In this document: positions 44,762-54,610 of the stretch, one piece after another
Layout: the number at the start of each line of letters is the position of its first letter
Position numbering within the stretch: position 1 is the stretch's first letter
Assembly (NCBI GenBank): GCA_002427605.1
Contig: DIRT01000003.1
Coordinates: forward strand, 1-64,000
From: Bacteroidales bacterium UBA5429
Lineage (GTDB): Bacteria > Bacteroidota > Bacteroidia > Bacteroidales > WCHB1-69
Reading direction: 5' to 3'
DNA length: 64,000 nt
The notes under the pieces: model-generated
The model's input: the letters and a program-made list of their open reading frames with translations, nothing else
What the model was told of the DNA's origin: nothing
The model's database searches: none
Made by a program: the position numbers and the translations under genes

Positions 44762-45199
44762 ATGGCAAAAGGAGATCAATTATATTACAAAGCGTTACAA
44801 TTAGCCGGGCAGCAAGAGTATGATTCTCAAGAGGTTATCTCTTTGTTGAATCGCTCTATTGAGGAGTATCACAATGCCAAAGCTGCTTATGCTCTCGCCA
44901 CATGGTATCTGTTTGGAAAGCATGTCGGCAAGAAATTCAAAAAAGCATTTGAGCTATTGGAAAAATCTATAGCGTGGGAACCCAACAAAGAGGCTTATTT
45001 TGATATTGCTGTTTGTTATGAAACCGGCAAAGGCACCCCAAAAGATCTCGAAAAAGCATTTGAATGTTACTTATTGTCAGCCCTTTATGGTGAACCTAAA
45101 GCGAAATATGAAGTAGGACGCTGTTACTACTACGGCATCGGAGTCCCCCAAAATATCGAATTAGGTAGTGAGATTTGTGAGAAGTTTCCGGAGAAATGA
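44762..45199 (+). CDS. Sel1-like repeat protein
   Basis: About 145 aa from the ATG at 44762 (MAKGDQLYYKALQL). It has Sel1/TPR-like repeats: AAYALATWYLFGKHVGKKFK, AYFDIAVCYETGKGTPKDLE, AKYEVGRCYYYGIGVPQNIE. No signal peptide, so probably a cytoplasmic adaptor. It is coupled to the capA-like gene. Confidence 0.8.
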   Translation: MAKGDQLYYKALQLAGQQEYDSQEVISLLNRSIEEYHNAKAAYALATWYLFGKHVGKKFKKAFELLEKSIAWEPNKEAYFDIAVCYETGKGTPKDLEKAFECYLLSALYGEPKAKYEVGRCYYYGIGVPQNIELGSEICEKFPEK

Positions 45200-45279
45200 C
45201 GATAGGAGACGCTCTCTATTGGAAATTTTAGATTTTGGAAATTTAAATTATTCAGTTTAATTATTTTTTTATTATAGGT

Positions 45280-45906
45280 TTAATCAAACATCGATTTATA
45301 GTCATCAATATTTTGTTTGATACTACTTAATAACGTATAGTTTTTCTTGTAAACTATGTAACCGACCGAAATAGATAACAAACACCCAATAATTAATATT
45401 GGTAGATGAGTACTAAAATTACTATAAAAATCTTCTCTTTGAAATAATACACTGAATACTTGAGGTAAGGTCAATAATAAAATAGGTAGTGCTACACAGA
45501 ACGATAATAACATTTCTCTTTTTTCGTAAATCAGAAGTTTGTTGATATTAGTTGCGAACTTTATAACTCCTAGCTTGTAATTGTTAGCCTTTTTCAATTT
45601 TACTGAGTATCTGCCATATCCAATGGTGCTGACTGTGAATAGTAGTAGAACTAAAAAGAATGGGACTGCATTACGTATTTCCGTGAGAAATAAATTGATA
45701 TTTGCAAGCATATAAATTACCACAGCAAAACAAAAGGCGAGCATTAATAGTTTTTTGTATAGTAATTTGTTGTGCAATAGTATTGTTTTTTGTTTGACAA
45801 TACCTTCCAATATTTTTTGGTTGTAGGCTATATTTTGCTCTAATTGATTGCGATAGGTATTCCAACTTTGAATATAATTATCAATTTTCAATTCTTCCTT
45901 TGTCAT
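45280..45906 (-). CDS. Four-TM membrane protein paired with an ECF sigma factor
   Basis: 208 aa. An N-terminal cytoplasmic helix of about 50 residues is followed by two pairs of hydrophobic segments (about 53-95 and 132-185). It overlaps the sigma gene by 26 bp, the usual link between an ECF sigma factor and its anti-sigma regulator. The sequence shows no ZAS zinc motif and matches no anti-sigma family I know, so an anti-sigma role is inferred from position. Confidence 0.65.
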   Translation of the reverse strand: MTKEELKIDNYIQSWNTYRNQLEQNIAYNQKILEGIVKQKTILLHNKLLYKKLLMLAFCFAVVIYMLANINLFLTEIRNAVPFFLVLLLFTVSTIGYGRYSVKLKKANNYKLGVIKFATNINKLLIYEKREMLLSFCVALPILLLTLPQVFSVLFQREDFYSNFSTHLPILIIGCLLSISVGYIVYKKNYTLLSSIKQNIDDYKSMFD

Positions 45907-46393
45907 AATTGTTGTTTTTTATAATCTGTTCTAATTTAATTTTAATTCTTTGAATGCGAGTTCCAACATTAGAGACACTAATGCCTAATATTTCTGCTAT
46001 TTCTTTATGACTTTTGTTTTCTAAGTAAAGAAAAATTAAAGATTTATCAACTTCATTGAGTTTTTCAATAGCCTCATATAGTATTTCCAGCTGTTCATCG
46101 GGTTTATTCTCATCTGTCAAGCGATTGAATTCTTCTCTGATTTCAATAATTGGAATCTGTTTATTTTTCTTTCTTAAATGACTTATTGCGGTGTTTAGGG
46201 AGACTCTATAGAGCCATGTGTTTATTGAAGATTTTCCTTCAAATGAACGTATGCTCTTCCAAATATTGATCAAAATTTCTTGAAATAAGTCGCTCATATC
46301 TTCTCTTTTCCCATCTGAGTATATGCGACAGACATTAAGTATTGTTGGTTTGTGATTTTTGATTATTGATTCAAAGTTTTCTTTATTATTCAT
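45881..46393 (-). CDS. ECF-type RNA polymerase sigma factor
   Basis: 170 aa. The sigma-2 region is DMSDLFQEILINIWKSIRSF followed by STWLYRV-like INTWLYRVSLNTA. The sigma-4 helix-turn-helix is EVDKSLIFLYLENKSHKEIA then EILGISVSNVGTRIQRIK. It directs transcription of an unknown regulon, probably an envelope stress response. The upstream 46394-46635 stretch shows no clear promoter box and no gene. Confidence 0.9.
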   Translation of the reverse strand: MNNKENFESIIKNHKPTILNVCRIYSDGKREDMSDLFQEILINIWKSIRSFEGKSSINTWLYRVSLNTAISHLRKKNKQIPIIEIREEFNRLTDENKPDEQLEILYEAIEKLNEVDKSLIFLYLENKSHKEIAEILGISVSNVGTRIQRIKIKLEQIIKNNNYDKGRIEN

Positions 46394-46635
46394 ATCTTAT
46401 CCCATGTTCGTGTACTTTTTTAACTAGCCTTTAATATGATTAGTCGCAAAAGTTACGTAAAAATCACATTTATTGTGTCTTAAATATCTTGAATATTTAT
46501 AAATATAGGCTAAAGTCCATTGTATCAATTAGATATTGTACAAAAGTACATTTGAAAGACCTGATAATTAAAACTCAATATTTTTGAGAGTCACATTCTA
46601 AAATAGCTCAATACCAAAAGTCCGAAAATTCGTAA

Positions 46636-47841
46636 TTACTTTTCAATTTGCTTCATCACGTATGCTTTGTCGATAGTGACAGTTTTGACCTTTTTGGAAG
46701 GATAGTCAAACATCGCTTGCATCATAATCTCTTCGATGACAGAGCGTAAGCCACGGGCTCCTAATTGTAGCTCGATGGTGCGGTCTGCAATATATTCCAG
46801 TACATCATCTGTGAATTTCAGTTCTATCTGGTCATACTCAAATAGTTTGGTATACTGTTTAATCAGTGCATTTTTGGGCTCTTGCAAGATTCGGATTAGA
46901 GCTTCTTTATCCAGCGGATTCATGTGCGTAATCACAGGGAATCGTCCACAAATTTCCGGAATCAATCCGAAGTTTTTCAAATCTTGTGCGGTAAGGTATT
47001 TCAGAAGTTCGTTTTTGTCAACGATCTTATTCTTTTGGTTGTAGCCAATAGGGTTGGTGTTGACCCGATCTGAAATGATATGTTCAATGCTGTTGAAAGC
47101 ACCACTGGCGATAAAGAGAATATTCTTGGTATTCACCACAGTGAACTTTTGCTCAGGGTGTTTTCTTCCTCCTTCCGGGGGTACATTGACCTCAGCACCT
47201 TCCAACAGTTTGAGTAGAGACTGTTGTACACCTTCTCCCGATACATCTCTGGTAATCGATGGATTTCCTCCCCCTTTTCTTGCTACTTTATCAATCTCAT
47301 CAATAAAAACAATACCACGCTCCGCTTTATCGACATCGTAATTCGCAGCCTGAAGAAGTCGTGTGAGAATACTTTCAACATCCTCTCCTACATAGCCGGC
47401 TTCGGTAAAAACGGTGGCATCCGCAATGCAGAAAGGAACTTCGAGCAGTTTGGCAATCGTCTGCGCGATCAATGTTTTACCTGTTCCGGTTTCTCCCACC
47501 AAAATGATGTTGGATTTATCCAATTCAATCTCCTCATCCTTTTTTTGCGTGTGCATCAACCGTTTGTAGTGGTTGTAAACCGCTACGGAAATCACTTTTT
47601 TTGCTTCCTCTTGTCCAATTACATACTCATCCAGTCTGGCTTTGATCTCTTTGGGTTTAATCAGTTTGATTGTAAATGGCTTCTTTTTTCGAGGTTTGGC
47701 GTAGTTCTCTTCACTTACAATCTCCATTGCTCGTTCTACACAATGTTCGCAAATTGCAGCATCAATACCATGCAGAAGGAGCGTATCATTATCGATCTCC
47801 ATTCCGCAGAAACTACAAAATTTCACCCCTTTTTTGGCCAT
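46636..47841 (-). CDS. clpX: ATP-dependent Clp protease ATP-binding subunit ClpX
   Basis: 401 aa. The zinc-binding domain has CSFCGMEID and CEHCV. Walker A is GETGTGKT, the pore loop AGYVGEDVES, Walker B IVFIDEIDKV, sensor region RDVSGEGVQQSLLKLLEG, and the ClpP-contacting IGF loop reads IGY. It unfolds substrates and feeds ClpP. Its ATG overlaps the clpP stop by 1 bp. Confidence 0.97.
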   Translation of the reverse strand: MAKKGVKFCSFCGMEIDNDTLLLHGIDAAICEHCVERAMEIVSEENYAKPRKKKPFTIKLIKPKEIKARLDEYVIGQEEAKKVISVAVYNHYKRLMHTQKKDEEIELDKSNIILVGETGTGKTLIAQTIAKLLEVPFCIADATVFTEAGYVGEDVESILTRLLQAANYDVDKAERGIVFIDEIDKVARKGGGNPSITRDVSGEGVQQSLLKLLEGAEVNVPPEGGRKHPEQKFTVVNTKNILFIASGAFNSIEHIISDRVNTNPIGYNQKNKIVDKNELLKYLTAQDLKNFGLIPEICGRFPVITHMNPLDKEALIRILQEPKNALIKQYTKLFEYDQIELKFTDDVLEYIADRTIELQLGARGLRSVIEEIMMQAMFDYPSKKVKTVTIDKAYVMKQIEK

Positions 47842-48515
47842 TATTTTTTGTTTTGGATTAAAACATCATCAATCATCCCATACTCTTTAGCTTCAGAGGC
47901 AATCATCCAGTAATCACGGTCACTATCTTGCCATACTTGTTCGTAGCTTTTACCGGTATGTTCAGCAATGATTTCGTACAGTTCTTTTTTTAACTTTTGA
48001 ATCTCTCTAGCTTCAATTTCGATATCGGATGCTTGTCCTTGAGTACCTCCCATAGGCTGGTGGATCATCACTCTGGAGTGTTTCAAAGCATATCGTTTAT
48101 CTTTTGCACCGGCACAAAGCAGTACGGCAGCCATAGAAGCGGCAATACCTGTACAGATTGTAGAGATTTCGGGTTTAAGATACTGCATGGTGTCATAAAT
48201 TCCCAAACCGGCATATACACTACCACCGGGCGAGTTGATGTAGATTTGAATATCACGATCAGAATCTTGTGACTCTAAAAAGAGTAATTGTGCCTGGATA
48301 ATATTCGCCACATCATCATAAATAGGAACACCTAAGAAGATAATGCGATCTTTCATCAATCGGGAAAAAACATCCAATTGCGTAATATTCATAGGACGCT
48401 CTTCAATAATATAGGGAGTGATGTAGTTTTTCCACACCGATTCATAGCGATGTAGTTTTAAACTGCTGATTCCCTGATGTTTCAGAGCATATTTTCTAAA
48501 TTCGTTACTATTCAT
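47841..48515 (-). CDS. clpP: ATP-dependent Clp protease proteolytic subunit
   Basis: 224 aa. Catalytic Ser127 is in GIAASMAAV and His152 in VMIHQPMGG; an Asp follows in the conserved helix (SDRDYWM). It forms the tetradecameric peptidase barrel. The start overlaps the end of tig by 8 bp; operon tig-clpP-clpX. Confidence 0.97.
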   Translation of the reverse strand: MNSNEFRKYALKHQGISSLKLHRYESVWKNYITPYIIEERPMNITQLDVFSRLMKDRIIFLGVPIYDDVANIIQAQLLFLESQDSDRDIQIYINSPGGSVYAGLGIYDTMQYLKPEISTICTGIAASMAAVLLCAGAKDKRYALKHSRVMIHQPMGGTQGQASDIEIEAREIQKLKKELYEIIAEHTGKSYEQVWQDSDRDYWMIASEAKEYGMIDDVLIQNKK

Positions 48516-50046
48516 CTTGTTTGGTTTTTGGGGTTTTCTTTGCTTTTGGTTTTGCAGCTTTCTCTTCAGTAGCTTTAGTTTCTTCCTTCTTATCAGTTTT
48601 TTTAGCTGTTTCAGTTTTTTCTACTTTCGCTTTTTTTTCAGCCTTTTCAGTTTTCTTTTCTTCTTTAGCTTCTTTAGGCTCTTCAGTTTTTGTTTCAGCA
48701 GTTTGCTCTTTTTGTTGATATTTATCACCCATATATTTGTAGTAATCCTCAAGGTTTCCTTCAATAATATTTAGGGTAACTTTTTCTTTAACTGCCTCGA
48801 TTACTTTATTGTTGAAAAGCTGATCATAAACCTGTCTTGCTGCTGTTTTATCTTCCAGTTGTTTTTTAGCTAATTCAGCCAAACGCTCACTCACCTCTTC
48901 TCTGTTGAAATATCTAAAATAGTTGTTGTAGAGGAAATCTTCAATGTGCTGTTGCATATCTTCTTGAGTAACGTTAACTCCGTGATCAGTAGCAATCTTA
49001 CTTTCAATCAATTCCCACTTGAAAGAGTTAATATATTTAGGCAAATCTCTTTCAATATCCTCATCACTCATTTTCTCTTTGCTATTTGTTTTGATGAAAT
49101 ATTTTAGGTGCTCTTCAGGAAACTGAATTGAAACTGCCTTGATTAATTCTCCTGCCATCTCTTCGAAGAAGTATTGGTCTACATAACCTTGAGTTTGGTT
49201 TGCGTAGGAAATTGCCATCTCTTTTCTGAAATCTTCTTCGCTGTTGATTTCCACACCGGGCAACGCTTCTTTAAAAAACTCTTCATTCAATTCAGCAGGT
49301 AATCTTCTGCTAATCGATTTAATCTGGATAGTTTGAACATACTCTTCAACTCCTGCAAATTCAGTTTTATCCAGTTTTAGGGTATTTAAGAACTGTTCTT
49401 CTGAAGTGAAATAGCTTCTTAGATTCACATTTTCCAAAACATCGTTTATTTTTTTATTCATCAGGCTCTCTTGAGTAGCTTCAGTCAATGTTGAGAGTAT
49501 GAAAGAGTACTCTTTTTCTTCATCTCCGCTAATGAGAATGGTGATATGGTCATCTTTTTCTTCAATGGTATCGGGAGAGCTCATGCTTCCCAATTCCATT
49601 TGTTTGCCGTACACCAAATCGTTGATATCTTTTTCAGAAGCTGTCATTTGGAAGTAGTCAATCGCTGGAATCTCACTATAGTTGAGCTCAAATTGAGGAT
49701 ATTTAACCAGATCAAAAACATAGTTAAAAGTTCCTTCATCAGTGATTTCAAGAGAAGACTCCTGATCCATGAGGACAGGGGAGAAGATATATTCGATTTT
49801 TTCTTCCTGAACGATTTTGTATAGTTCTTCGTGAGCAGTTTCGAATGCTTTTTCAACAATGAGTTCTCTTTCAAACATTCTTTTGATCAAATCCATGGGG
49901 ACATGTCCAACTCTAAAACCGGGCATCTGGTGTGTTCTGCGCAGTTTTTTTAATTCACTGTTTACTTTTTCTGCATAATCCTCTTTAACGACTTCGATCG
50001 AAAATTTATGAATTAAAGGGTCATTGCTTTCGTGTTTAACATTCAT
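48508..50046 (-). CDS. tig: Trigger factor with long Lys/Glu-rich C-terminal tail
   Basis: 512 aa against about 430 in E. coli. The N-terminal ribosome-binding domain has MPGFRVGHVPMDLIKR (usual GFRxGxxP). The middle FKBP-like domain is degenerate, so peptidyl-prolyl isomerase activity may be lost. The C-terminal chaperone arms follow (residues about 260-430). The last 70 or so residues are almost only Lys, Glu, Ala, Thr (for example KAEKKAKVEKTETAKKTDKK). It chaperones nascent chains at the ribosome exit. Same operon as clpP and clpX. Confidence 0.93.
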   Translation of the reverse strand: MNVKHESNDPLIHKFSIEVVKEDYAEKVNSELKKLRRTHQMPGFRVGHVPMDLIKRMFERELIVEKAFETAHEELYKIVQEEKIEYIFSPVLMDQESSLEITDEGTFNYVFDLVKYPQFELNYSEIPAIDYFQMTASEKDINDLVYGKQMELGSMSSPDTIEEKDDHITILISGDEEKEYSFILSTLTEATQESLMNKKINDVLENVNLRSYFTSEEQFLNTLKLDKTEFAGVEEYVQTIQIKSISRRLPAELNEEFFKEALPGVEINSEEDFRKEMAISYANQTQGYVDQYFFEEMAGELIKAVSIQFPEEHLKYFIKTNSKEKMSDEDIERDLPKYINSFKWELIESKIATDHGVNVTQEDMQQHIEDFLYNNYFRYFNREEVSERLAELAKKQLEDKTAARQVYDQLFNNKVIEAVKEKVTLNIIEGNLEDYYKYMGDKYQQKEQTAETKTEEPKEAKEEKKTEKAEKKAKVEKTETAKKTDKKEETKATEEKAAKPKAKKTPKTKQDE

Positions 50047-50092
50047 TCTTCTATGATTTTAAAGTTAAAAATACTATTCTTAAATTGGGCTG

Positions 50093-50100
50093 CAAAAGTA
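50093..50100 (-). promoter_or_regulatory. -7 promoter box for tig-clpP-clpX
   Basis: TACTTTTG on the minus strand, 46 bp before the ATG at 50046. Confidence 0.6.
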
Positions 50101-50184
50101 CAAAATATATTTGGGATTTACAAGCTGAAAATGAGATTGCAAAAAACAACACAAAAAGAGTAAAATCTTTTCAATATCAGGATC

Positions 50185-53100
50185 TTAATTCTGGATTAAA
50201 AAGTGAAGTCTGTTGAGGATATTCACCTTGCTGACTCCGGAATCAAAGTCGAGATAGAGGAGGTTGGCTTGAGGATAACGTTGTTTAATTTTATGCTCCA
50301 TCCCTTTACCGATGACGTGGTTGGCGATACATCCGAAAGGTTGCAGACAGATTACATCGTTGACCCCTTTTTTGATAAATCCCACAATTTCGGAAGGTAT
50401 TAGCCATCCTTCTCCAAACTGGTGATTCAGATTGAGGATTTCTTCTCCCATCGCTGCTGCTTCCCGAATGGAATCTCCCGGAGTGTAGTATCGGAACTGC
50501 TTTTTAACCTTTTCCATTTTCTCAATGTAGTGATTACTCAAAAGTTCCGCGATAGCCTCTCCCCAGTAGAGTCCTTTTTTCTCCGCAATAAACTCTTTGC
50601 GTTGTACTTCTCCGTTGACAAAAGCTTGTATCATAAACTCCAACATAGGAGGAATTCTCACCTCAATATGATTTTCAATCAGCCAATCGATAATGTAGTA
50701 TTGCGCAAAACTATTGTATTTCAGATAGATTTCGCCCACTATGCCCACTGTTTTGGGATTAGGATAGGCAATCGGTACCTGATTGAACTCGGCAATCGCA
50801 TCTTCCAACAGTTTGAACAACTTGTTGGATTCTTTTTTCTCTAATAGCTCAATGGCTAGCTTTATGTATTTGTCTTTGAGTGCTTTAGATTGCGTTCCAT
50901 CCTCCTCTTTGGAGACGGTTGCATAGTAAATTTCCGATAATGCATCGGCAAAGAGGAGCGTAATAAAGGTGGGTTTGAGGATTTTTAACCAGGGTACATC
51001 AAAGCCGGGCTGTTCGTTGAAGGTTCCATCCGGCATTCCCAATCCGATGAGCGGAACATCATGAAAACCGATCTGATCCATCGCTCTTTTGATCAGTGAG
51101 AGGTAGTTGGTTGCCCTGCACTGTCCACCCGTTTGTGTGATCCCGATCGCAATTTTATCCCGATCATACTTCCCGCTTTGGAGTGCTTTGATGATATCTC
51201 CTACAACAAGGGTAGCAGGATAACACACTTCATTGTGTGCATATTTTAGTCCGGTTTGGATAGACTCTTGATCTGAAGGAGGAAGATTCTCAAAACGATA
51301 TCCTACCTGTTTTGCAATAGTGGGTGCAAAGCTGGAGTAAAACTCTGAAAACCAAGGAAATAAAATGGTTCTTTTCCGATCCTCTTTTTCGAAAAGTGCA
51401 CGTTGCTCTGTTGGTTTTACTTTCTTTTGAACGGTTGTTTGTTGCTGTTTCCGTTTTAATGTAATCGATTCCACAAAAGAGCGGAGGCGAAGTTTAATAG
51501 AGCCGGGAGTTGCAATCTCATCGATACGGATCCAGGCGTAGGAGATTCTTCGTGACGCCGCAAACAGCTTCAATTCGTTCATAATGATGGTGTCCAGACC
51601 GCAACCAAAGGAGTTGAGTTGCACAAAACCAACCTCAAAAGGTTGTTTTGATACCCATTCCATCGCCTGCAAAATACGGTTCGGGTATTCCCACTGCGAT
51701 ATGGTGTAGTAGCGTGAAAAATCTACTCCAGGACTCTCCTTGGTAATCTGTTCGTTGATTACATACACCCCTAAATCTGTCAAAATGTGTGATACTTTTT
51801 GATGTATCAACGGGTCAATATGGTAAGGGTGACCTGCGACCATAATGATCGGTTTTCCCGCTTTGTTTGCCCTTTCAACAATCTTTTTATTGGCTTTAGC
51901 CACGTTATGATTGTACCGTTTCTGCTCTTCTATAGCCCGTTGGAATGCCTTTTGAGTCTCTGATTTGGAGATGCCCAATTGCTTAAGATATCTGCGACAC
52001 GCTTTATAGAGCAGCTTTTCAGAATCCATATTGAAAGGGATATTGTCGATGGAGGGAGTATTGTCATTCCCCCCTTTTTTTATAGATCCTTGCAGAACCT
52101 CAGGATAACCACTCACAATAGGACAATTGAAACTGTTGGTACTCTCATCGAACTGCTTGTTTTCGTAGATCACCATCGGGATAAAGATGCGGTCCACGCC
52201 CTTTTCAACCAGATTCACCAGATGCCCGTGGGACAATTTAGCCGGGAAGCAGATATTATCCGCCATAATCGCACCGGTTCCCTTTTTGTACAACTCCTGC
52301 GTACTCTCGTCAGAAGTGACAACCTCCAGACCCGCCACAGTAAACAGTGTATGCCAGAAAGGATAATTTTCATACATATTGAGGATGAGCGGCAATCCAA
52401 TTTTGATTTTTTTAGCATCTTTGGAACTCTTTTTCGGCTTTATCCGATCCATCAGATACTGATATTGGATGTCGAAAATGTTCTCACCTTTACTCTTCGC
52501 TGCGGGGTTGTTGGTAAAAATTTTCTCGCATTTATTCCCGGTATAGCACTGATTTCCATTTTCAAAATGATACTGCGTAATCACACATTGGTTAGTGCAA
52601 CCGTGACAAGTAAACAGCTTGATTTTGGGTTTCGGCTGAGTGATGGTAGTTTCCAGGTCAAAGCCGGATTGGTACTCCGGATGATCTTGAAAGTACTGAA
52701 AAGCGTGCAATGCAGCACCATAGGCGCCCATCAATTCAGGCATGTTCGAAGATGTAATCTCTTGATCTGTAAGAAGTTCTAAGCTTCTGGAAACAGCATC
52801 GTTCTTAAATGTTCCTCCCTGCACAACAATATGATCTCCCAACTCTTCCACTGATTGCAAGTGCAGTACTTTATAGAGACAGTTTTTGATCACAGAGTAT
52901 GCCAATCCTGCTGATAAATCCCCCACTGTTGCCCCTTCACGCAGTGCTTGTTTCACTTTGGAGTTCATAAAAACGGTACAGCGAGAGCCTAAATCGTAGG
53001 GGCGTTGCGATTGTGTACCCAACAGCGCAAACTCTTCAACCGGATAGCCTAAAGTTTGTGTAAATCCTTCAATAAAAGTCCCACAACCGGAGGAGCAGGC

Positions 53101-54441
53101 TTCATTCACGGCAATATTGATGATTTTTCCGTCCTGCACCGTCATCGCCTTCATATCCTGTCCGCCAATATCCAGCACAAAAGTAACCTCCGGATCCAGA
53201 TATTGAGCAGCTTTCAAGTGCGCCACTGTTTCTACCAAACCCAGGTCGATACCAAGTCCTTTTTGGATCCATTCTTCTCCATAACCGGTCACCGCGCTGC
53301 AATTGATTTTTAGCGTTCGGTTGCTCTTATCTAGTTGATTTTTAAGTTTTTCCAACTCTACAAGTATCGTTTTCAGTGGATCGCCATTATTGGGTTTATA
53401 AGAATGAAAAACAATCTCCGAATTTTCATTGAGCAGCACTATTTTACTGGTTGTAGAGCCTGAATCGATCCCTAAAAAGAGCTGTTCAGAATTTTCATAT
53501 TCCCCCTTTTTGAGTTCAAATTTTTTTCGTTGCTCTTTCCAATTCTGATACTCTTCATTACTATTAAAGAGTGGTTTTATTTGAGAATTAAAATTAGGGG
53601 GGGGCGAAATCATCGCTACTCGCTCAATCAACGCTGTGATAGGGATAGCTTCCGCTCCCGGATCAATCATGTATGCGGTGCCATGGGCAGTAAAGGTATC
53701 CCCACGTTCCGGAATAATCAGATCTTTGATAGAGCAATCCAAAGCTTTGGCAAAACTGTGTCTGAGGAAGGGAATAAAGGTAAAAGGACCGCCGGTCAGC
53801 AATATTGGTGTCTCAATCTGAGCTCCACGCCCCAGACTGTTCAGGGTTTGTTGAGCGATGGCTTCAAAGATGGAAGCCGATATATCGGGTTTGCTAATAT
53901 TTCTGCTGATCAGGTTTTGCAAGTCGGTTTTGGCAAAAACGCCACAGCGAGAAGCGATAGGGGAGAGCTGCTGATGTTCAAACGCCCATTGGTTGAGTTG
54001 TTCGATGGAAGCATTCATCAGGGTCGCCATTTGATCGATATATGCGCCGGTTCCTCCGGCACAGTTTCCATTCATGCGGATATCCAGCCTCTTTTGCTCA
54101 TCAATCAGCACTAATTTGGCATCTTCTCCTCCAATGTCAAAAATAGAACGCAGATTGGGATACAGTTTTTCTCCCCAACGGGAAGCCGCAATCACTTCCT
54201 GAGTAAACTGCATTTCGGTAGCTTCAGCGATACCCATTCCGGCAGAACCGGTGAATGCGACATGGAAAAGGGTGTCAGGGAAATGTTGATTGATTTCCAT
54301 TAACAGATCAACTAGAGTGTCTGTTACTTTAGTGTTATGACGTTCGTAGCCTGACAACAGCGCCTTGAAGGTGCTGTCGGTTACTACATATTTAATTGTT
54401 GTTGATCCAATGTCGATTCCTAACCTGGCAATCTCTCTCAC
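50185..54441 (-). CDS. Acyl-CoA dehydratase activase fusion (two BadF/BcrA ATPase domains plus HgdB-like/DUF2229)
   Basis: 1418 aa with a GTG start at 54441 (purine-rich GGAAAAGGGG upstream). Domain 1 (residues about 5-260) and domain 2 (about 318-590) are ASKHA ATPases: LGIDIGSTTIKYVVTD and LGIDSGSTTSKIVLL. Cluster cysteines are Cys127 (NGNCAGGTG) and Cys166 (SRCGVFA) in the first, and NEACSSGCG and SRCTVFMNS in the second. The rest is DUF2229 and an HgdB-like region with further Cys. Such proteins drive ATP-coupled low-potential electron transfer, as for 2-hydroxyacyl-CoA dehydratases or double-cubane cluster proteins. The electron acceptor is not evident. Confidence 0.88.
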   Translation of the reverse strand: MREIARLGIDIGSTTIKYVVTDSTFKALLSGYERHNTKVTDTLVDLLMEINQHFPDTLFHVAFTGSAGMGIAEATEMQFTQEVIAASRWGEKLYPNLRSIFDIGGEDAKLVLIDEQKRLDIRMNGNCAGGTGAYIDQMATLMNASIEQLNQWAFEHQQLSPIASRCGVFAKTDLQNLISRNISKPDISASIFEAIAQQTLNSLGRGAQIETPILLTGGPFTFIPFLRHSFAKALDCSIKDLIIPERGDTFTAHGTAYMIDPGAEAIPITALIERVAMISPPPNFNSQIKPLFNSNEEYQNWKEQRKKFELKKGEYENSEQLFLGIDSGSTTSKIVLLNENSEIVFHSYKPNNGDPLKTILVELEKLKNQLDKSNRTLKINCSAVTGYGEEWIQKGLGIDLGLVETVAHLKAAQYLDPEVTFVLDIGGQDMKAMTVQDGKIINIAVNEACSSGCGTFIEGFTQTLGYPVEEFALLGTQSQRPYDLGSRCTVFMNSKVKQALREGATVGDLSAGLAYSVIKNCLYKVLHLQSVEELGDHIVVQGGTFKNDAVSRSLELLTDQEITSSNMPELMGAYGAALHAFQYFQDHPEYQSGFDLETTITQPKPKIKLFTCHGCTNQCVITQYHFENGNQCYTGNKCEKIFTNNPAAKSKGENIFDIQYQYLMDRIKPKKSSKDAKKIKIGLPLILNMYENYPFWHTLFTVAGLEVVTSDESTQELYKKGTGAIMADNICFPAKLSHGHLVNLVEKGVDRIFIPMVIYENKQFDESTNSFNCPIVSGYPEVLQGSIKKGGNDNTPSIDNIPFNMDSEKLLYKACRRYLKQLGISKSETQKAFQRAIEEQKRYNHNVAKANKKIVERANKAGKPIIMVAGHPYHIDPLIHQKVSHILTDLGVYVINEQITKESPGVDFSRYYTISQWEYPNRILQAMEWVSKQPFEVGFVQLNSFGCGLDTIIMNELKLFAASRRISYAWIRIDEIATPGSIKLRLRSFVESITLKRKQQQTTVQKKVKPTEQRALFEKEDRKRTILFPWFSEFYSSFAPTIAKQVGYRFENLPPSDQESIQTGLKYAHNEVCYPATLVVGDIIKALQSGKYDRDKIAIGITQTGGQCRATNYLSLIKRAMDQIGFHDVPLIGLGMPDGTFNEQPGFDVPWLKILKPTFITLLFADALSEIYYATVSKEEDGTQSKALKDKYIKLAIELLEKKESNKLFKLLEDAIAEFNQVPIAYPNPKTVGIVGEIYLKYNSFAQYYIIDWLIENHIEVRIPPMLEFMIQAFVNGEVQRKEFIAEKKGLYWGEAIAELLSNHYIEKMEKVKKQFRYYTPGDSIREAAAMGEEILNLNHQFGEGWLIPSEIVGFIKKGVNDVICLQPFGCIANHVIGKGMEHKIKQRYPQANLLYLDFDSGVSKVNILNRLHFLIQN

Positions 54442-54488
54442 TTATACCCCTTTTCCTATTTTCAAATGTTTTATTTTAAATGAACCTG

Positions 54489-54496
54489 CAAAATTA
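54489..54496 (-). promoter_or_regulatory. -7 promoter box for the activase gene
   Basis: TAATTTTG on the minus strand, 47 bp before the GTG at 54441, just after the terminator of the preceding gene. Confidence 0.6.
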
Positions 54497-54534
54497 ACTA
54501 AAAAAAATCAATGTTCAAAAAAATAAATAAAAAA

Positions 54535-54567
54535 AGAATCCAAATTGATGAAAATAATTTGGATTCT
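54535..54567 (-). terminator. Terminator after the His/Lys/Cys-rich gene
   Basis: Perfect 11-bp stem AGAATCCAAAT/ATTTGGATTCT around an 11-base loop, followed on the minus strand by a T run. Confidence 0.88.
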
Positions 54568-54610
54568 GTATGGTTGTATAATTGTCTGTTAAATCAGACT
54601 ATTTTTTGAC

